Below are positions 26,100 to 37,075 of a DNA stretch of 64,000 nucleotides, piece after piece (position 1 is the first letter of the stretch; each line of letters begins with the position of its first letter). The notes beneath the pieces were generated by a model. The model ran no database searches. It saw nothing but the letters and a program-made list of their open reading frames with translations, and was not told the origin of the DNA. The DNA is from Panopea generosa (Eukaryota > Mollusca > Bivalvia > Adapedonta > Hiatellidae): the NCBI GenBank assembly GCA_029582155.1, contig CM055901.1, positions 51,403,206 through 51,467,205 of the forward strand. The letters run 5' to 3'. The position numbers and the translations under genes were made by a program.

Positions 26100-26262
26100 A
26101 GATACAGAGTCAACCAACAAACATAAACAATTGAATAAGAAGACCTTGATACCTTCTGTCCAATACTCAATCTGACATGAATGAGCTACAAGGATCCTAT
26201 TCTTGCCATAACTCATTTGGCACCCTGGAACCACACAAGAATTGCTCATTTAACCAGAATTT
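26100..26262. mobile_element. Dispersed repeat fragment (family E)
   Basis: Atgagctacaaggatcctat, tcttgccataactcatttgg and ctggaaccacacaagaattg recur at about 61478-61550 (atgagccacagtgatcctat, ctgaaaccacacaggggttg). This is an interspersed SINE-like element of unknown class. Confidence 0.6.
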
Positions 26263-26404
26263 ATCAACCTAAAAATCATTGTTAAAAAAGGAACAAACAT
26301 TCAAGTACTTAATGTTTTTTTCTTGGGTGAGTGGGTGGGGTGTCCTGTCAATAGAACCTTCATCATGTCAGACATCACACTTATCTTGCTGTTCATGTAT
26401 GCAA

Positions 26405-26423
26405 GGGGGGGGGGGGGGGGGGG
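26405..26423 (+). repeat. Homopolymer run of 19 G
   Basis: An uninterrupted G19 lies between gcaa and taaat. Long G runs are rare in such AT-rich DNA and are also prone to sequencing length error. Confidence 0.9.
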
Positions 26424-27112
26424 TAAATAGGAACCATTCAATAATATATTCTCTTTTTTCTGAACTGCAAGAAAATTTGCTTTTCTGGTAACAGACTAAA
26501 AATGAGTTAAAAATAAACTTTCATCTCCAACTGTACCCACTCAACAGTCTCTATCTACAGAATGTTTACTCTGTCTTATCAAATTTTGGCACAATTTGTT
26601 TACAGATTCTGGGAAAAAGGTTGTTGTAAATGATGCACATTGCCAATCAAAGACATTTCTTTCTTCTTAATACCATCTTCAACCTGGCTTATCATAAAAT
26701 GCATTGCCAATTTGTGAAACACAGTGCCCAATTTAAAGTTTTTGCACATTTTCCCACTTCAAACACCATTCACAATTACATTTTATGAAGACAACAGGTT
26801 TTCTGGCCTCTAAAATCTCTCCTACTATCAATGAAAACATAATAAAGTTTTCTGATCTGCAACAGGAGTGATTAGGAAGCAAGATGCACACAAGGAACAA
26901 AACTGTAAACTGTTTATGAACTTCTTCAAGTTGTTTAACATGTTACAAGTGAAAAATGTTTAAATTTGATCTATTTATAGTAACAGTGGCCATATTGGAT
27001 ATACCGGTATGCAGTAACACAAAAGCAAGATTCTGAAAGGAAACCAACTATTTGTTATGTCATGTTATGATGTTTAAAATGGGTTTGTTAAGTTCTTGTA
27101 AAATATCGAAAT
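26424..27112. other. No recognised feature
   Basis: No repeat array or coding-like frame is visible. Confidence 0.4.
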
Positions 27113-27237
27113 TGCAATATCAGTATAATGTATAAAGTACAATATGTATTTCTACACGCTGTATTGCAATAGATTGCAATATCAGTATAATGTATAAAGT
27201 ACAATTTGTATTTCTACACGCTGTATTGCGATAGATT
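27113..27237. repeat. Direct duplication, ~62-bp unit, two copies
   Basis: The segment attgcaatatcagtataatg, tataaagtacaatatgtatt, tctacacgctgtattgcaat occurs twice in a row with two or three differences. Single-copy DNA follows on both sides. Confidence 0.9.
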
Positions 27238-27267
27238 GCAGTATAAGTATATTGTGACAGCCATAAA

Positions 27268-27445
27268 AATATACACTTCAAACAATATTCTAAGTGCAAC
27301 CATTCTGATGTATCATACCACTGAAACAATATCATGGTATGAAGCCCCACCCAGTCACATTATCAGAAACAATCCTGGAAATGCTGGCTACCAATATAGA
27401 AACCCCGCCGACACTTCCCTGCGGCCTCCTCCTCCATGTGAGGTA
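27268..27445 (-). mobile_element. Degraded SINE (family A-like)
   Basis: Gtatcataccactgaaacaa, catggtatgaagccccaccc and agtcacattatcagaaacaa match the body of family A in reverse. The tRNA-like head is barely recognisable. Confidence 0.55.
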
Positions 27446-28162
27446 GGACGTCAGTGAATTCTCAAACTGCCAGCTTACTCTCATGTTGACCTGGGTCTAC
27501 ATTGTATGCAAGTGGAATTGCCATGATGACCAGCAAGCTAAATTTCATACTTTCATTCCATACAGTTGTGATGCCGTCAGACAAATGTATGTAACTATGT
27601 AGGATAAGACAGTCATCTCATCAATTAATTTTGGAAAGACATTAACTGCAGTATTAATGTCAACCTCACTCAAAGTAGTTTGTCATTCCAGATAAAACAC
27701 AATATATGACTTCTATTTTGAAAGTCAATTTCACAGGAAAGTAATTAATTAACTAGGTTATGTCATAATGCAAGTAAAAATCAAAGGGACAAAATATAAT
27801 GTATGCATACAGTTGGGTCAAAATTAAAATATTGTTTACGGTATATTGTTTGTGTATCAATGACATTTATTGTATTTTTTGTAAGATAATTATTTGTTGA
27901 AATTAAATCACATTTTTTTTTCCTACCCAACTACCGGATATTGAAAACTAGGATCTGGAGAGAGGCATCAATTATTATTTCAATGTTAGCTTTAAGTACT
28001 ACAAATATAAAAAAAGAATACAGAATTATCTTATCAGCATAATACATGTATGAATGAATATTAGATAACCATTTTTATGTTTTATTTGTTATTAATAGCA
28101 TTAAAGGCTTCCGAATGAAACCAGTGGGTTGCAGTTTTTGTGACAGGTTTCTCAATATAATG

Positions 28163-28565
28163 CAAACACTGTCAAACCAGTGCAAGCAATCGAAAAACAC
28201 TATTAAACCAGTGTGACTAATCAAAACACTATCAAACCAGAATGACCAATTAAAACACTATCAAACCAGTGTGACCAACTGAAACACTATCAAACCAGTT
28301 TGACCAATCAAACACTATCAAACCAGTGTGACCAATCAAAACACTTAAACCAGTGTGACCAATCGAAATACTATCAATCCAGCTTGACCAATCAAAACAC
28401 TATTTAACCAATGTGACAAATTAAAACACTATCAAACCAGCATGACCAATAAAAACACTATTAAACAAGCATGATAAATCAAAACACAACAAACCAGCTT
28501 GACCAATCAAAACACTATCAAACCAGCTTGACCAATCAAAACACTTTCAAACCAGTGTGGTCAAC
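28163..28565. repeat. Minisatellite, 29-bp unit, ~14 copies
   Basis: Units like caaaccagtgtgaccaatca plus aaacactat repeat with scattered changes (gtttgacc, gcatgacc, gcttgacc). Confidence 0.95.
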
Positions 28566-29449
28566 AAAAACAACTCCAATGATTCAAATTTGCTTGTCAA
28601 AATAAGTTAATGATTAATTCAAAGCGTGAGGATAAACAAAAACTTATACATACACAAATTGAACTATTTACAACACTTTTCAAGATTAACATGGCCGCCC
28701 ATTGGAGCCTCAAAGAAGGTGTTATGTACATTCACGTTTCATATCTTGATGCTCTAAGGGGTCACAGAATCAAAAAAAAATTTAAAAGTGCAGTTATTGC
28801 TTTAATATGTATAAAAATACAATTAAGATATAGGTAAGGCTGCTTTAATTACCTAATATAATTTTAATAAGGTCTCTTCAATCAACTTAATAAATGCTAC
28901 TTATTATAGTACAACACTTGATAACCAAGAGTAATTTGATATATAATGAAGTTATTCTAGAAACCTAGTGTTAAAAACAAAACATATATAACAATAATAA
29001 AGACAGGATATCACCTCTCACCAACACACACTAGAAATTAATTGGAAAGTCAAGATATCCTCAATTAAACTCAATCTATTTTCTTACATTCTGTCGATTA
29101 AGGATAATTTGCGTGTGTGTGAGTGAATGTGGGAGGCGGTATGAGTCGGTAAACAGCTGACTCCATGCTTTACAAGGTAATATAAAACAGTACCCGTAGT
29201 CATGTACCAATGTGCTGGAGAGAGATACGACGCTATTGAATTAAATTTCATTGTCGTCCAACTGTGGTCATCATTTTATTTTACAGAGGCAGTCTACAGG
29301 TCTCGTTTGCCTTGCAGTTCACATCAATGAGTAACTATTAGCAACACTGTAGACCCCACCCAGATCAGATGGCAATTTTTGTCTACTTTGTTTGGCTCTC
29401 TAATGGAAGATTCTTACCACTACTTGGATCCTTATAAATGCGGTTTCAA
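28566..29449. other. No recognised feature
   Basis: A GT-rich patch (gcgtgtgtgtgagtgaatgt) lies at about 29111. No exon with paired splice signals and family resemblance was found. Confidence 0.4.
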
Positions 29450-29690
29450 AAACCAGCGGTGAATAGGTTTAATGCCATTTTCATATACATTTCAGGTTAT
29501 ATAATTATGGCATATTCAGTTTTATTGGCAGAGGAAGACTTCAGAATAAATTTAAGTAGAACTACTGTAACAGACAAACCTTCTCACATAAAGTTTTTAG
29601 ACCGAGCAGGAATCAAATCAATGACCTCAGCAGTCCGAGGTAATTTATCTTGAGACAATGCCTTAAACCACTCGACCACAGGTTTCCGTT
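29450..29690 (-). mobile_element. tRNA-derived SINE (family D)
   Basis: Ggtttaatgccattttcata, ggaagacttcagaataaatt, cttctcacataaagttttta and gagcaggaatcaaatcaatg appear in family order. At the right, the reversed tRNA-like head reads tggtcgagtggtttaaggca. About 240 bp, moderately diverged. Confidence 0.8.
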
Positions 29691-30675
29691 TCATTCTACA
29701 GATTGTTGCTTCCCGAAAATGTTTGTCATTCATATAAACATGTTGTTCATCTCTTTATAAAATAAACATCCTTAGTTACTGTAACGTTATGTCACTTTAA
29801 AGTGGTAATGTGCAAAGAAAAGGTAATAATTAGATTTTATGTCTGACAATACACATAATATTAAATATAATAATTATTTACCTAAATACCTACCCAAGAT
29901 GAAAATGAAGAGTAGGTAAAGGACAAACAAACAATAATTTATTTTAAACCTCGGTAAAGTCATTTTTAATGTTGTTTTTATTACTGTTTAAATGCATTAT
30001 AGTAACAGCTTCAGTCATGTCACTATTAATACCTGTAATTATGGTTAGACAGCGAGCACCAACTTATATTAATGCTTAGCTTAAGTTATTCTACAACAAA
30101 TAGCGAGTTCTGACCTACTCAGCACAACCTATAAATAGTCTGATCGTTATTGATTCAACCATTAAAATGTTCCTGTTGAGAGTCATTTTACCAGTGCATT
30201 AAAATAACAATGTCAACAGAAGATAATAAGGCCTAATTCACTGCTGGTACACAGCCTATATCTGTACCCACACCCATTGTCCAACACATTACCAGCTTGT
30301 TCTACAAAATCTTACATTATTATAAGTAAGCTAATTTGGGTAAAAATACAAGATGTGCGTGCTGCCCTTCCTGACCTTAAACAAGACAAAACAAGTCTTC
30401 CCCTCCCACTGTCCGACTTCAAACACATTTAATAAGTTTGAGTAATATATTATATATTGCTTATGGCAATACATACTGTAATACAGTTTTGAAGTGTTGA
30501 TTTATGCAATATATTGTGTCAAACTGTAAAAAGTTATAATTAGCAGTCTAGAGAATATCCCAAAATATGTGCAAACTTTATTTGAAATGAAACTGTTACC
30601 ATCTTCTGGAACTTATAATATTTTTGCCAATTCAAAAAAATTGTTTTGACATATTCTTTATAATGCTTTTATAAC
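29691..30675. other. No recognised feature
   Basis: No supported element. The AT-rich section near 30440-30560 (atatattgcttatggcaata) loosely resembles other atattgcaatat patches at 27113 and 62230. Confidence 0.4.
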
Positions 30676-30960
30676 TACAGCAGTGGTCTAGTGGCAAAGC
30701 GTTCGCCTCGCACACGGAAGGTTGTGGGTTCAATCCATGGCTGGGTCATACCAAAGACTTGTGAAATGGTACTAGACGTTTCTTGCTTACAGGATTATCT
30801 CAGGTCTGGTGGGCCCAGTGTCAGTAAATTGTTACTGGGTGGTGCATCATACCATATGCTCGCTGCATGATCCTCCAGTGTGGCAGGTGTCTCAAGAACA
30901 CGCCGTCACGGTATCGCTGAACAATTGTTGAAAGTAACGCTAAATACAATACAACAACTT
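30676..30960 (+). mobile_element. tRNA-derived SINE (family A), nearly full length
   Basis: The tRNA-like head has A box tggtctagtgg and B box gggttcaatcc. The body contains tgtcagtaaattgttactgg and gcatcataccatatgctcgc. It ends in gaacaattgttgaaagtaac and an acaatacaacaac tail. Confidence 0.88.
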
Positions 30961-31034
30961 ATGCTTTAATAATGTATTGCAATATGTATTAACAATACAG
31001 TTATGGTATAATGCAATGTTTTTGGGTTTTCTTC

Positions 31035-31245
31035 AATTTTTTAATAGGTTTAACACTATTATCAAAGCCAACTTCTTTGCTTGAGGAAGATCTCACAATA
31101 ATCTGAGTGGAATCATCGTCCTTCTGCAAGTAACTGGCAAACTTTCTCACTCAAACTTTTTGAACCAAGCTGGTCTCAAACCCACAACCTCAGCTACAAG
31201 AGAGGTAAATGGTCATTAAAGTCCCTTAGACAACCCGGCCAAAGA
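31035..31245 (-). mobile_element. tRNA-derived SINE (family D)
   Basis: It shares gaggaagatctcacaataat, tctgcaagtaactggcaaac and ctggtctcaaacccacaacc with the other family D copies. The right end carries the reversed tRNA-like head in degraded form. Confidence 0.7.
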
Positions 31246-31319
31246 GGAACCTGTCATACAATATATATTTCAATCAATTTCGCCTGCCCCTAACACAACA
31301 CACCTGAAGCGCGATCAGT

Positions 31320-31575
31320 AAATTGGGCACTTGGTCGAGTGCCTACAGGGAATATTATTGGTTAGTTGACCGCTTGCAAGTGACTGCTCATAATTCAAGA
31401 TGGCGTCAATCAACAACAAAGATTTCAACAACTTGTTACATCGGATGCCATCTTGGAAATCTTGACAAACATCTATCGAGTAGAATCGCACATGCTTGCA
31501 AGCACTCAAGTGGACACCTGCATTCAGAACCACAGCGCTCGAAATATCTCCTAGCACTTGCATTACCGAGCGCAC
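31320..31575. other. CpG-enriched foldback-like segment
   Basis: About a dozen CpGs in 260 bp stand out in CpG-poor surroundings. A short inverted pair, caagatggcgtc near 31397 and gatgccatcttg near 31445, flanks a ~37-bp spacer. The motif gcttgcaag occurs near 31372 and 31494. Weaker outer symmetry links ggtcgagtgcctac with the right-hand accgagcgcacctc. Open frames of 86-99 codons occur on both strands without family resemblance. It may be a decayed foldback transposon or a small CpG-rich regulatory patch. Confidence 0.4.
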
Positions 31576-31649
31576 CTCTAGTACTCTTATATTACAGAAT
31601 GGTGGGATTATTGCAACTGTAAATTGGCAAATGGATATATCTATTCACT

Positions 31650-32662
31650 ATTCATTACAATGATCATATGTCCCTCAATAAACTGATTCATTATAATGAT
31701 CATAAATCACTCAATAAACTGATTCATTACAATGATCATAATTATGTCACTCAATAAACAGATTCATTACAATGATCATATGTCACTCAATAAACTAATT
31801 CATTACAATGATCATATATTACTCAATAAACTAATCCATTATAATGACCATATATCACTCAATAAACTAATTCATTATAGTGATTATAATATATCACTCT
31901 ATAAACTGATTCATTACGATGATCATATATAATCAATAAACTGATTCATTATAATGATTATAACATATCACTCAATAAACTGATTCATTACATTGATCAT
32001 ATATTAACCTATAAACTGATTCATTACAATGATCATATTTCACTCAATAAACTGATTCATTACGATGATCATATATCACTCAATAAACTGATCCATTATA
32101 ATGACCATATATCATTCAATAAACTGATTCATTATAATGATCATATATCACTCAATAAACCGATGCATTATAATGATCGTTTATCACTCTAAACTGATTC
32201 ATTATGATAATCATAATATTATATCATTCAATAAACTGCTAAACTGATTCATTATTATGATCATATATCGCTCAATAAACTGATTCATTATAATGATCAT
32301 ATATCACTCTACAAACTGATTCATTACTATTATCATATTATTATATCACTCAATAAACTGATTCATTACAATGCTCATATATCACTCAATAAACTGATCC
32401 ATTATAATGGTCATATATCACTCTATAAACTGATTCATTACTATAATCATAATATATCATTCAATAAACTGATTCATTACAATGATCATATATCACTCTA
32501 TAAACTGATTCATTACAATGATCATATATCACTCTATAAACTGATTCATTATGATAATCAAAATATTATATCGCTCAATAAACTGATTCATTACAATGAT
32601 CATATATCACTCAATAAACTGATTCATGATAATGATCATATATCACCCAATAAACAGATTCC
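31650..32662. repeat. 1.0-kb minisatellite, 36-bp unit
   Basis: About 28 units of ctcaataaactgattcatta plus caatgatcatatatca run here, with occasional small indels (cataatattatatcac). The 12-codon period gives a short plus-strand open frame (SLNKLIHYNDHI) with no coding support. Confidence 0.97.
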
Positions 32663-33380
32663 ATTTAAATCAATCAAATTGCCTAGTAACCATGCTTTAG
32701 CTCTGATCAGATTTCACCAAATGTACACATTTTAATTCAACAGACCACAGCATTTAAAATTTAATGACAAATCTAGCTGGAAACTTTCCCTTGAACATAA
32801 CATAGAGCAACAAAAACAACAATGAGCTACACAAAATGAAACGATCTTAATGTGCAAATATAGCTGACATTTTGAGCAGACAAAATATTAACACAAATCA
32901 TCAAATACCTGGCATCCACATGCTTATCCTTTTTTCTATTCTACTGCACTATCCACTAACTGTTTAAATGTGACACGACAAGACAGCAGCATCATCCTAA
33001 TAAAAATAATCAAGCAATCACTCGGTAATTAGTTATTTTCCCTCCTGGGACTGAGTTTCTGGTAAACACTGTGTTGACAGAATTATAAATCTCTACCAGA
33101 ATGGCGAAACTTGAAGACTGACATTTTAATTTTTAGTAACAGCACTGATTATATTACATTCCTGTAACACATTCACTCATTTTTTGTTTTATTTTGTTAC
33201 TAACACTTTTTCCCATAAGCCAGTACTCAAACTTTTGTTGGCAATATGTAGCATATTGTGGCCGTTTTAAGTTCTATTCAGCGTTGACTAGTCATCAAAA
33301 TAATGTAGAGCTATTTGCCAAATCAGGAAAACGCATGAACAAAATGTTTGCTACATAATGTGTCTTTCTGTAATTATTCA
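32663..33380. other. No recognised feature
   Basis: Unique AT-rich sequence. Nothing supported. Confidence 0.4.
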
Positions 33381-34258
33381 GGTACTGTTGCTTTCACACT
33401 TGTAACACAAAAGGTACTGTCCCTTTTATATTTGTAACACCAGAGGTACTGACTCTTTTTTATACTTGTAACTGGAGAAGTACTGTCCCTTTCATACTTG
33501 TAACTGGAGAATTATTGTCCCTTTTATATTTGTAACATGAGAAATACTGTTCCTTTAATACTTGTAACACAAAAGGTACTGTCCCTTTTATACTTGTAAC
33601 ATGAGAATTACTGTTCCTTTAATACTTTTAACACAAAAGGTACTGACCCTTTTATACTTGTAACATGAGAAATACTGTTCCTTTAATACTTGTAACACAA
33701 AAGGTACTGACCCTTTTATACTTGTAACATGAGAAATACTGTTCCTTTAATACTTGTAACACAAAAGGTACTGACCCTTTTATACTTGTAACATTAGAAA
33801 TACTGTTCCGTTAATACTTGTAACACAAAAGGTACTGTCCCTTTTATACTTGTAACATGAGAAATACTTTCCTTTAATACTTGTAACACAAAAGGTACTG
33901 ACCCTTTTATACTTATAACATGAGAAATACTGTTCCTTTAATACTTGTAACACAAAAGGTACTGTCCCTTTTATACTTGTAACATGATAAATACTTTCCT
34001 TTAATACTTGTAACACAAAAGGTACTGTCCCTTTTATACTTGTAACATGAGAAATACTGTTCCTTTAATACTTGTAACACAAAAGGTACTGTTGCTTTTA
34101 TACTAGTAACATGAGAAATACTGTTCCTTTAATACTTGTAACACAAAAAGTGCTGTCCCTTTTATACTTGTAACATAAGAAATACTGTTCCTTTAATACT
34201 TGTAACACAAAGGGTACTGTCCCTTTTATACTTGTAACATGAGAAATACTGTTCCTTT
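33381..34258. repeat. Minisatellite, 64-bp dimer of a ~32-bp unit
   Basis: The dimer alternates tactgtcccttttatacttg taacatgag and aatactgttcctttaatact tgtaacacaaaagg. About 13 dimers are present. The left edge contains less regular units (gtaactggagaa). Confidence 0.96.
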
Positions 34259-34261
34259 TGA

Positions 34262-35995
34262 ACAAAGAACAGCAGTCACAACAGTGACGGAATAGAAAAC
34301 ACTGTTACAGTGTATAAAACAGTACACACAACAGTGACAAAATATGAGACACCGTAGCAGTAGAACAGCAACTGAACAGCAGACACAACAGTGACAAAAT
34401 ATGAGACACCATAGCAGTAGAACAGCAACTGAACAGCAAACACAACAGTGACAAAACATGAGACACCATAGCAGTAGAACAGCAACTGAACAGCAGACAC
34501 AAGTGACAAAATATGAGACACTGTAGCAGTAGAACAGCAACTGAACAGCAAACACAACAGTGACAAAATATGAGACAGCGTAGCAGTAGAACAGCAACTG
34601 AACAGCAGACACAAAAGTGAAAAAATATGAGACACCATAGCAGTAGAATTGCAACTAAACAGCGGACACAACAGTGACAAAATATGAGACAATGACGCAG
34701 TAGAACAGCAACTGAACAGAAGACACAACAGTGACACAATATAAGAAAACATAGCAGTAGAACAGCAACTGAACAGCAGACACAACAGTGACAAAATATG
34801 AGACACCGTAAAAATAGAAAACAGCAACTGAACAGCAAACACAACAGTGACAAAATATGAGACAACATAGCAGTAGAACAGCAATTGAACAGCAGACACA
34901 ACAGTGACAAAATATGAGACAACGTAGCAGTAGAACAGCAACTGAACAGCAGACACAACAGTGACAAAATATGAGACAATGTAGCAGTAGAACTGCAATT
35001 GAACAGCAGACACAACAGAGACAAAATATGAGACAACATAGCGGTAGAACAACAACTGAACAGCAGACACAACAGTGACAAAATATGAGACACCATAGCA
35101 GTAGAACAGCAACTGAACAGAAGACACAACAGTGACTAAATATGAGACACAGTAGCAATAGAACAGCAACTGAACAGCAGACACAACAGTGAAAAAATAT
35201 GAGACACCATAGCAGTAGAACAGCAATTGAACAGCAGACACAACAGTGACAAAATATGAGACAACATAGCATTAGAACAGCAACTGAACAGCAGACACAA
35301 CAGTGACAAAATATGAGACAACGTAGCAGTAGAACAGCAATTGAACAGCAGACACAAGTGACTAAATATGAGACAACGTAGCAGTAGAACAGCAATTGAA
35401 CAGCAGACACAACAGTGACTAAATATGAGACACAGTAGCAGTAGAACAGCAACTGAACAGCAGACACAACAGTGACAAAATATGAGACACCATAGCAGTA
35501 GAACAGCAACTGATCAGAAGACACAACAGTGACTAAATATGAGACACAGTAGCAATAGAACAGCAACTGAACAGCAGACACAACAGTGACAAAATATGAG
35601 ACACCATAGCAGTAGAATAGCAATTGAACAGCAGACACAACAGTGACAAAATATGAGACAACGTAGCAGTAAAACAGCAACTGAACAGCAGACACAACAG
35701 TAACAAAATATGAGACACCGTAACAGTAGAAGAGCAACTGAACAGCAGACACAACAGTGACAAAATATGAGACAACGTAGCAGTAGAACAGCAATTGAAC
35801 AGCAGACACAACAGTGACTAAATATGAGACACAGTAGCAATAGAACAGCAACAGAACAGCAGACACAACAGTGACTAAATATGAGACACAGTAGCAGTAG
35901 AACAGCAACTGAACAGCAGACACAACAGTGACTAAATATGAGACACAGTAGCAGTAGAACAGCAACTGAACAGCAGGCACAACAGTGACAAAATA
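34262..35995. repeat. 1.73-kb minisatellite, 57-bp unit
   Basis: About 30 units of cagcagacacaacagtgaca, aaatatgagacaccgtagca and gtagaacagcaactgaa run here. The 19-codon period is open in all three minus frames (CLLFSCCSTATLSHILSLL type, up to 466 codons). It is closed on the plus strand (cagtga). It abuts the 64-bp array directly. The minus frames would be in the transcribed direction of the PHACTR-like gene. They are strongly hydrophobic and Cys-rich, lack non-repeat coding sequence, and look incidental. Confidence 0.97.
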
Positions 35996-36107
35996 AGAAA
36001 CCCTGCAACAGTAGTCAAAACAAAATTTACCAACAAAACACAACACAGCCATCAAAGCATTGATGAAACAAAGGGCATCAGAATGGTATCTTAAATAATT
36101 ATCTTAG

Positions 36108-36443
36108 ATAACACAAAGAATAAAGAATTTCAAGAGAAACAAAAGCACCCATAATATCAAACCAGTACCAGCATGTAAAAGCCAGGGAAACATTAAACAC
36201 AAAAAAATCAAGCTTATCAATGAGCATCTACCAAGCAATATCAGCAGTGCAGAACAAATTACCAGATCATCTGCCGATGTTACCAATGTTCCTGCTGTTG
36301 TTTACCATCGAGTGTTTAATCCTGCCCTCTCTCCTACAATGTTGGAGTCAGATACAGACTGTCAGAGTAACAGTTCCAGAAACAGTGCCCATTCTTCCCA
36401 GACAGAATCAGGAGTTATGACAATTGTTATAGAAGTATTTTGA
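36108..36443 (+). CDS. Unrecognised 111-codon open frame; possible terminal exon on the opposite strand
   Basis: This frame opens just after a TAG that lies in an acceptor-like attatcttag and ends in TGA at 36441-36443. It has no Met in its first half. The predicted peptide begins basic (KHKKIKLINEHLPS). It continues with a polar, Ser/Thr/Asn-rich tail: NVPAVVYHRVFNPALSPTML, ESDTDCQSNSSRNSAHSSQT, ESGVMT. Codons favour purines at position 1 and pyrimidines at position 3, unlike the shadow frames around it. An AATAAA lies at 36493-36498, 50 bp after the stop. I do not recognise the family. It could be the last exon of a nested plus-strand gene, a piece of a retroposed gene, or a chance open frame. 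The ATG-initiated frame at 36220-36420 overlaps in another frame and is less coding-like. Confidence 0.35.
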   Translation: MTQRIKNFKRNKSTHNIKPVPACKSQGNIKHKKIKLINEHLPSNISSAEQITRSSADVTNVPAVVYHRVFNPALSPTMLESDTDCQSNSSRNSAHSSQTESGVMTIVIEVF

Positions 36444-36498
36444 CTGGTAAATTGTTGTGGCTGTCACCATAGCTAACATACTAAAGTATTGAAATAAA

Positions 36499-37075
36499 TA
36501 TTCTTAAACTTGTTTAGATATTTTAAGACCTACTGGAGCCCAATGAGAAAATATGATGTGATGCATGATGCCTCCATTTTTAGGGTATTCAAATTGTGAA
36601 AAAAAAACTGAACACTAAGCTTGCTGTTCAATACAAAACAATTCATTACAATCAAGGTCTACCCTGTTTGTCCGATTGCATGGTCCTGTTGTACAGCATC
36701 TCCAATCCTTCCCATGGCTATATGTGGTGTCCTCGAGCAAGACGCTGCTTTGTACAGGTTCTATCCAGGATAACTTTGAACGTGATTTGTCCAAATGGTA
36801 AGAACTTGTTTCACAATCAAAGTAAAATAAACCAGTTTAAACTACCCTGTTTGACTCACAGTCAGTTAATTGTAACAACAACCTCTCAAAATGAAAACAA
36901 TTTTTTTCTATAAGCAAAGACTATATTAATACAAGACCATCATTCTAATGACATTCACATCCTGGGTGTGTATTCATAAAGTTTCTCAAATGATATAGAT
37001 CTTACAAAATCAAAGCTAAAAACAGTGTTTCAAGGTATAACAGCATTGAACTTGAAAAAAAAAAAAGAAATGCAA
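36499..37075. other. Mostly featureless, with a SINE-like fragment
   Basis: At about 36655-36785, gtctaccctgtttgtccgat, ccttcccatggctatatgtg and tcctcgagcaagacgctgct resemble the body of a tRNA-derived SINE read in one orientation. The rest is AT-rich with no support. Confidence 0.35.

Noticed and set aside
31396-31465. ATGGCGTCAATCAAC start as a nested gene's first exon
   Set aside because: The frame ends after about 21 codons without a donor, and the ATG lies in a local inverted repeat.
34226-36055. Overlapping minus-strand open frames of 142-466 codons read as membrane proteins
   Set aside because: They are the 57-bp unit read in three frames. Hydrophobicity follows from the codons of one repeated unit.
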